From Calliphora vicina (taxonomy: Eukaryota; Arthropoda; Insecta; Diptera; Calliphoridae), in assembly GCF_958450345.1 (NCBI RefSeq), contig NC_088780.1, positions 97,972,226 to 98,036,225 of the forward strand: 64,000 nucleotides of DNA, given 5' to 3'. Below, in pieces: positions 60,020-64,000 of this stretch. The notes under the pieces are model-generated. The model ran no database searches. It was not told the DNA's origin and was given only the letters and a program-made list of their open reading frames with translations. The translations under genes were made by a program, and so were the position numbers. Position 1 is the first letter of the stretch; each line of letters opens with the position of its first letter.

Positions 60020-60730
60020 CTGTTACTCAAGCAGCAATTTCAAAATGTTCGCGAGCAGCAGGATTCATCCAAAACCATTAGGGATCTTGAAAGACGAGGG
60101 ACCTTAAAAGACGATTTTGCATATCCGAAATGATGCTTGAACATACAAAAGAGAATAATTTATACACCGAATCATTATTTGAGATCAAAAATGGATCTAT
60201 TACGCTAACCAGAAGCTTAATGGATTGTATGTGAAGCCCGGACAACCAGCCGAATCGATACCAAAGCCAAAAATCCATGGCGCTAAGGTAATGCTCTGTA
60301 TTTGGTGAGAGTAAAAGGGTCCTTGATATTATGAAATTCTGAAATCGGACCAGATCATCACAGGGAACCTGTAACGAACTCAAGTGTCTAGTTTGAAGCG
60401 AGAATTGGCCGAAAAACCATCAGAATATACGGCCAGACATGAAACTGTAATATTCCATCATGACAACGCTCGGCCACATGTTGCAATACCTGTTAAAAAG
60501 TATTTAGAATGAAGTGGTTAGGAAGTTTTGCCTCACCCGCTTTATAGTCCAGACCTTGCCCCGTCCGATACGCTTCACTTTGAAACAGATTATCCGAAAT
60601 TAGTTTGATTCTTTCTTGGCCTCAAAATATGAGCAGTTCTTTTGGCTCGGAATCCATATGTTGCCAGAAAGATGGGAAAAAGTCATAGCTATTAATGGCC
60701 AATATATAATGGAAATCGTTAATTGATCTG
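60020..60730 (+). pseudogene. mariner transposase relic, copy C
   Basis: The relic begins near an AISK-like stretch (GCAGCAATTTCAAAA) shared with copy B, and carries the DLERR, NPKR-type, GQPAES and LCIW regions in normal order. It then has HHDNARPHVA at about 60453-60482 and HPLYSPDLAPSD at about 60535-60570. The two aspartates are 34 residues apart, the DD34D signature of mariners. Two in-frame stops lie between them, and others occur elsewhere. The C-terminal LPERWEKVI motif follows. Unlike copies A and B, it lacks the internal duplication. The start and terminal repeats are missing. Confidence 0.85.
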
Positions 60731-60832
60731 CATTACTTCAATTATGAGTTTTTTCTTTAAGAAATAGGTATTCACTTCCCAATCAGTGAACATTATATTA
60801 TACACAGATTTTGTGCAGTCAAAATAAAGCTA

Positions 60833-61322
60833 CAGTTCTGACCAAAATAAAATGCAAGGCAACGCTGAGTCCTATGATCTTCTAGTTTGCCTATAGACTT
60901 AAAACTGTATCCTATTAATATGTTATTTTCTACAATTATAGTCAACGTATGTAAGGCAATATATCCAAACTATAGAAGTATCGAAAGATATTTGTTCCTC
61001 AGCTGATTTTAATATTGTTTCTAAATCTTTTAAATTTGAGAAGTTTTTCTTCTTTGCTTAACGATTTACAAGCTCCCATCGATTTTCTATGGGGTTGAGA
61101 TCGGGTCAGTGTGGCGGGCACTCCAAAACTTGCACATCAGTGTTGCTTGCTAAGCAACCTGTGTGCTTAGTGTCATTGTCGAGTTGAAAAATATTACTAG
61201 GGGCCATTTTCTTCACGAAAATGAGGTAGCATGTATTGTTCCAGTATCTCAAAGTATTTAATGGCATTAATATTTTCTTCTGTTTTTATTATAGGACAAA
61301 CACCATCACGGGAGAAAGCTCG
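60833..61322 (-). pseudogene. Tc1-like transposase relic, copy 1
   Basis: Read on the minus strand from 61322: VCPIIKTEENINAIKYFEIL, YMLPHFREENGP, then after a frameshift FQLDNDTKHTG and a PDLNPIENRWEL box near 61080-61120. These are the second Asp and the Glu of a DD34E Tc1 transposase; the Glu is kept. A stop interrupts the stretch before PDLNP. The 3' part continues to a decayed terminus near 60833 (AGTTCTGACCAAAATAAAA). The 5' half of the gene is absent, cut by the junction with the next element at 61323. Confidence 0.75.
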
Positions 61323-62419
61323 AATGCTTTTTTTCAAACTTTGAAAGTATGTTAGTCAAATTACCATAAAAGGTACTTTGTTGACAGCAAACCAGTATTT
61401 TGCCAATTTTGAGGAGTGCTTCTGACTATTGTCCTCCTGAAACTCCCATCTGAAGGGCATCCCTTCCTCAGAAAATTGAAGCTTTGCAATATATTTACGT
61501 AGTCCTGGATGCATATTTCGTTCTTTATCCAATATACTGGACCGACACCAGAAGAGGAGAAACACCCCCATATCATGATGGATCCACCGCCATCATGATA
61601 TGGGGTGTTTACGTTCTTCTTGTGGTCATACGAAACAAAGATAAATTTGTTTGGATCCGATGGGAAATATTATGTTAGGCGCCCAGACAATAAGGCATAT
61701 GATCCAAAATACACCAAGAAGACCGTAAAACAAGACGGTGGATCCATCATGATATGAGGGTGTTTCTCCTCTTCTGGTGTCGGTCCAGTATATTGGATAA
61801 AGAACGAAATATGAATCCAGGACTACGTAAATATATTGCAAAGCTTAATGCTTCCATTTTCTGAGGAAGGGATGCCCTTCAGATGGGAGTTTCAGCAGGA
61901 CAATAGTCAGAAGCACTCCTCAAAATTGGCAAAATACTGGTTTGCTGTCAACAAAGTACCTCTTATGGAATGGCCTTCGCAGTCACCGGACCTTAACCCA
62001 ATGAAACACCTTTGGGGAGTGCTCAAGAAGAAGATAGAGCGTTTCAGTCCGAAAAATAAGCACGAATTATGAGAACAAATCCAGGAAGAGTGATTTGACA
62101 TTGACAAGGGCGTTTGCATAGAAATTGGTTGATTCCATGAGCCGCAGATGCAATAAAGTTGTGAAAAACAAAGGTAGAGCAACTAAATATTATTTTTATT
62201 TTTTCTATTATTTTTTCCAGTAAAAATATTGACTCAATACATTGTTAGTCATATAATGTATTAAAATATGAATGAAAATATATTGATTATGTTTTTTCTT
62301 ATGCTGTATGTCTGATAATCAAAATTGCATATACATTTTTTTTAAACAAAACTAAATTTTACTAACATACTTAAAAAGTTTGAAAAAAAGCATTAGTTCC
62401 TATTATTTTTCCAACACTG
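61323..62419 (+). mobile_element. Foldback Tc1-like element with inverted transposase halves
   Basis: The outer sequences ATGCTTTTTTTCAAACTTT (61327) and its inverse near 62370-62395 match. The right terminus inverse reads CAGTGTTGGAAAAATAATAG, followed by TA. Inside, the C-terminal half of one transposase is present twice in opposite orientations (61356-61600 minus, 61735-61975 plus). They face each other around the palindrome CATATCATGATGG...CCATCATGATATG at 61568-61600. The left copy lacks about 380 bp of C-terminal coding and 3' sequence. The arrangement can fold into a hairpin of about 250 bp. Confidence 0.75.
61630..62072 (+). pseudogene. Tc1-like transposase, C-terminal part, catalytic Glu lost
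   Basis: Open pieces read FGSDGKYYVRRPDNKAYDPK, KTVKQDGGSIMI, GVGPVYWIKNE, then WEFQQDNSQKHSSKLAKYW and VPLMEWPSQSPDLNPMKHLW with VLKKKIERFSP. This is the Tc1 DD34E core with about 150 residues of the usual 340. In NPMKHLW, the position 34 residues after the QDN aspartate is Lys. The family has Glu there (NPIEHLW), so the active site is broken. Stops and a frameshift break the frame at about 61760 and 61810, and a TGA ends it at 62070. Confidence 0.8.
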
Positions 62420-62744
62420 TAAATCTTCAATCTTTATGAATACTATTTCTTACCCCTCACTGTTATTGATCTCCCGCCATGTTTGAATGTTGTTATTTGA
62501 TATCGAGGACAATATCTTTGTTTTGATGGCCTACGTACTTAGTTTTTCCATCTGAATAAAATAAATTAAATTAGGTCCACAGTACCTTGCAGCATCTACT
62601 GCCTTCTTCCGTGAATCAATTTTGACCACCCTTGAGTTCTTTGTCTCTTTAGTCATCCTAAATCTGTATAAAAGAGTAGCGTGACTGACTGATTCACTCA
62701 TCATCTCGAAACTCAAAGTGATAAAGCTAGAAAATTGAGAACTT
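62420..62744. other. Short spacer, nothing recognised
   Basis: A minus-strand ORF at 62531-62716 has no domain. Its 5' part lies in TGAGTGAATCAGTCAGTCAC-like sequence that repeats in many fly intergenic regions. Not called as a gene. Confidence 0.35.
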
Positions 62745-62916
62745 GGGGCCGAATTACCGCATTCGATATCGAGTAAATTCGATCGTAATTTTCTTATCTG
62801 AGATTACGGCATTCGATATCGAGCATGATATTTAATACATTTTGTTATAATTAGGATATCGAAATTATTTTTCGATACGATAGTTCATTCGATCACGAAT
62901 GCGGTAATTCGGCCCC
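62745..62916. mobile_element. Inverted-repeat element, probable MITE
   Basis: The ends GGGGCCGAATTACCGCATTC and the exact inverse enclose about 130 bp. Inside, CATTCGATATCGAG occurs twice, and ATTCGATC/GATCGAAT steps add further pairing. Composition is CG-richer than its flanks. No clear target duplication. Confidence 0.75.
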
Positions 62917-63740
62917 TGGTTTTATTTGAGGCATATATAAAGAAGATCCACTAAGAAGGAATTTTGAGAATTGCGAATAAACCTAGAATCAAAATTTGAA
63001 CTATTGTCCATTTGCCTTCTCTGGAAGGTACATAAGTATGAATGTCGCCTATATGATCATTATGTATATCAGCTTCCATAAGAACAATAATCGAGGGTTT
63101 TCTTATTCTTATTATAAATTCCTTTTTCTTGTTGTTGCTGTTCTTTTTAGAGCATATTTAGAATTGCTCTAACTCATCAATGTTGTTGTTTGTTTGATCT
63201 TTCTCCTGTTCTTATTTTTGGTTGATATTTTTGTTGTTTTTACTTTTTGTTCATTTGTTTTTGCCAAAGCTATTCTTAGAAGGGAATTTAATCAAAATAA
63301 AACAAGTTTACTGTAATGAAAACAACAACATCGTCCTAAAACATCTATATTGAAAACAAAAACACAATAACAATGAAATATCACAACCACTGTTACCAGA
63401 TTTATTTTAATTTTAAGGACCTTCAGTACCATGAAAAATTAATGGTCAATTATTGAGGATTTTCTCCGTGAGGGGAGATCACATTTGGTATACTGAATGT
63501 GCACTTTCGTATCTATTGTGATATTGATTTATTATTTACACCCAGTATCGCTTTCCTATTTTAAGGATGGTTATGTTAAAAAGTCTGAAAAAATTATGGT
63601 CTTTTCCAAATCCTCAATGCCTTTGGCTTATATTGAGTGAGTTTGACTCTAGGTTAGATTTATACACAGCCAGTTTCAGCCCTCTTGATTCCATCGATTG
63701 ATTCTTTGTACTTGTGTTGTTCGGTGCCGAACCAGCCAAA
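62917..63740. other. Sequence without a recognised gene
   Basis: No gene is seen. TTGTTGTTTGTTTG-rich sequence occupies 63130-63260 and an AAAACAACAAC tract lies near 63320. Nothing else was recognised. Confidence 0.4.
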
Positions 63741-64000
63741 TGTACAAGGTGGCTGAAAGTTATATCTTTTTTTCTGAGTAATCAATCGGTTTCATTATTT
63801 TATTTCAAAGAGTGGCCTTTCAGTTTAAATTAAATGGAGGATTGGATTGATGAAACAAGATTATTAATTGTGAAACGCTATCACGCATTGGAGTCGTTCA
63901 TTTCCGTTCAAAGAGAGTTTCGACGCATGTTTGGCCTCACTCTTCCAAGCAGATGAACTATAATGAGGTTCGTTAACAATTTTTCTGAGCGTGGAAAAGT
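63741..64000 (+). mobile_element. Tc1/mariner-superfamily element, left end, cut by window
   Basis: The presumed left terminus is TACAAGGTGGCTGAAAGTTA at 63742, preceded by a GT and followed about 90 bp later by the transposase start codon. The remainder lies beyond the window. Terminus placement is a guess from the ...TACAAGG start. Confidence 0.4.
63834..64000 (+). pseudogene. DUF4817-type transposase N-terminus with a premature stop
   Basis: From the ATG at 63834 the frame reads MEDWIDETRLLIVKRYHALE then SFISVQREFRRMFGLTLPSR, a TGA, and TIMRFVNNFSERGK. This is the helix-turn-helix N-terminus (DUF4817 type: ...VQREFRRxFG...PSRxTI...F...G) found on some Tc1/mariner-superfamily transposases and domesticated relatives. 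The TGA falls exactly where the family has one residue between PSR and TI, so a single-base change has created it. The frame is open after it to the window edge. Confidence 0.65.

Noticed and set aside
60078..60383. 101-residue minus-strand ORF
   Set aside because: Antisense frame of mariner copy C.
61907..62182. 91-residue minus-strand ORF
   Set aside because: Antisense of the Tc1 C-terminal region on the plus strand.

Overview
The window looks like nuclear DNA from a higher fly, probably a calyptrate such as a blow fly or house fly relative. The evidence is extreme AT richness, very large introns, dipteran-type DNA transposons, and one unmistakable conserved gene. That gene is headcase (hdc, human HECA). 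Its large first coding exon lies on the minus strand at 40468-42140 and ends in a clean GT splice donor. The species assignment is inference; the gene identity is not in much doubt.

Layout on the minus strand, from upstream to downstream. Region 64000-47260 is upstream sequence crowded with transposon relics: a Tc1/mariner-superfamily element with a DUF4817-type N-terminus cut by the window end, a cluster of broken Tc1 copies, a mariner fragment, an interrupted Myb/SANT-like relic, and an internally deleted hAT inside a pogo-like element. Region 47260-46934 is a candidate non-coding first exon of hdc with a strong donor. Next come a possible 4.8-kb 5' UTR intron and the coding exon. From 40467 to position 1 everything behaves as a giant hdc intron of more than 40 kb. 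I see no further headcase exon, so the rest of the gene should lie beyond the left edge.

The intron holds two AT-rich satellites whose units contain palindromes. A 31-bp unit occurs in two blocks (28585-30005 and 32195-33262) that share the same leader. A unit centred on GTTATAATTTTATAAC occurs in several blocks between about 15.0 and 23.7 kb, one of them split by a mariner. Around these lie many short elements with terminal inverted repeats. They include TTAA-flanked piggyBac-like MITEs, hAT-like, TA-flanked and TTA-flanked hairpins, two tRNA-like SINE fragments, and at least four copies of a repeat bounded by TATACCCTTCACC. One of those copies carries two other MITEs nested inside it.

No tRNA, rRNA, CRISPR or bacterial-type system is present, and every transposase is broken. 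The most unusual items are the palindromic satellites, a foldback Tc1 whose catalytic Glu is replaced by Lys, the shared rearrangement in two mariner copies, and the hAT-in-pogo nest with a perfect 8-bp target duplication. All identifications come from reading the sequence; no database search was possible.
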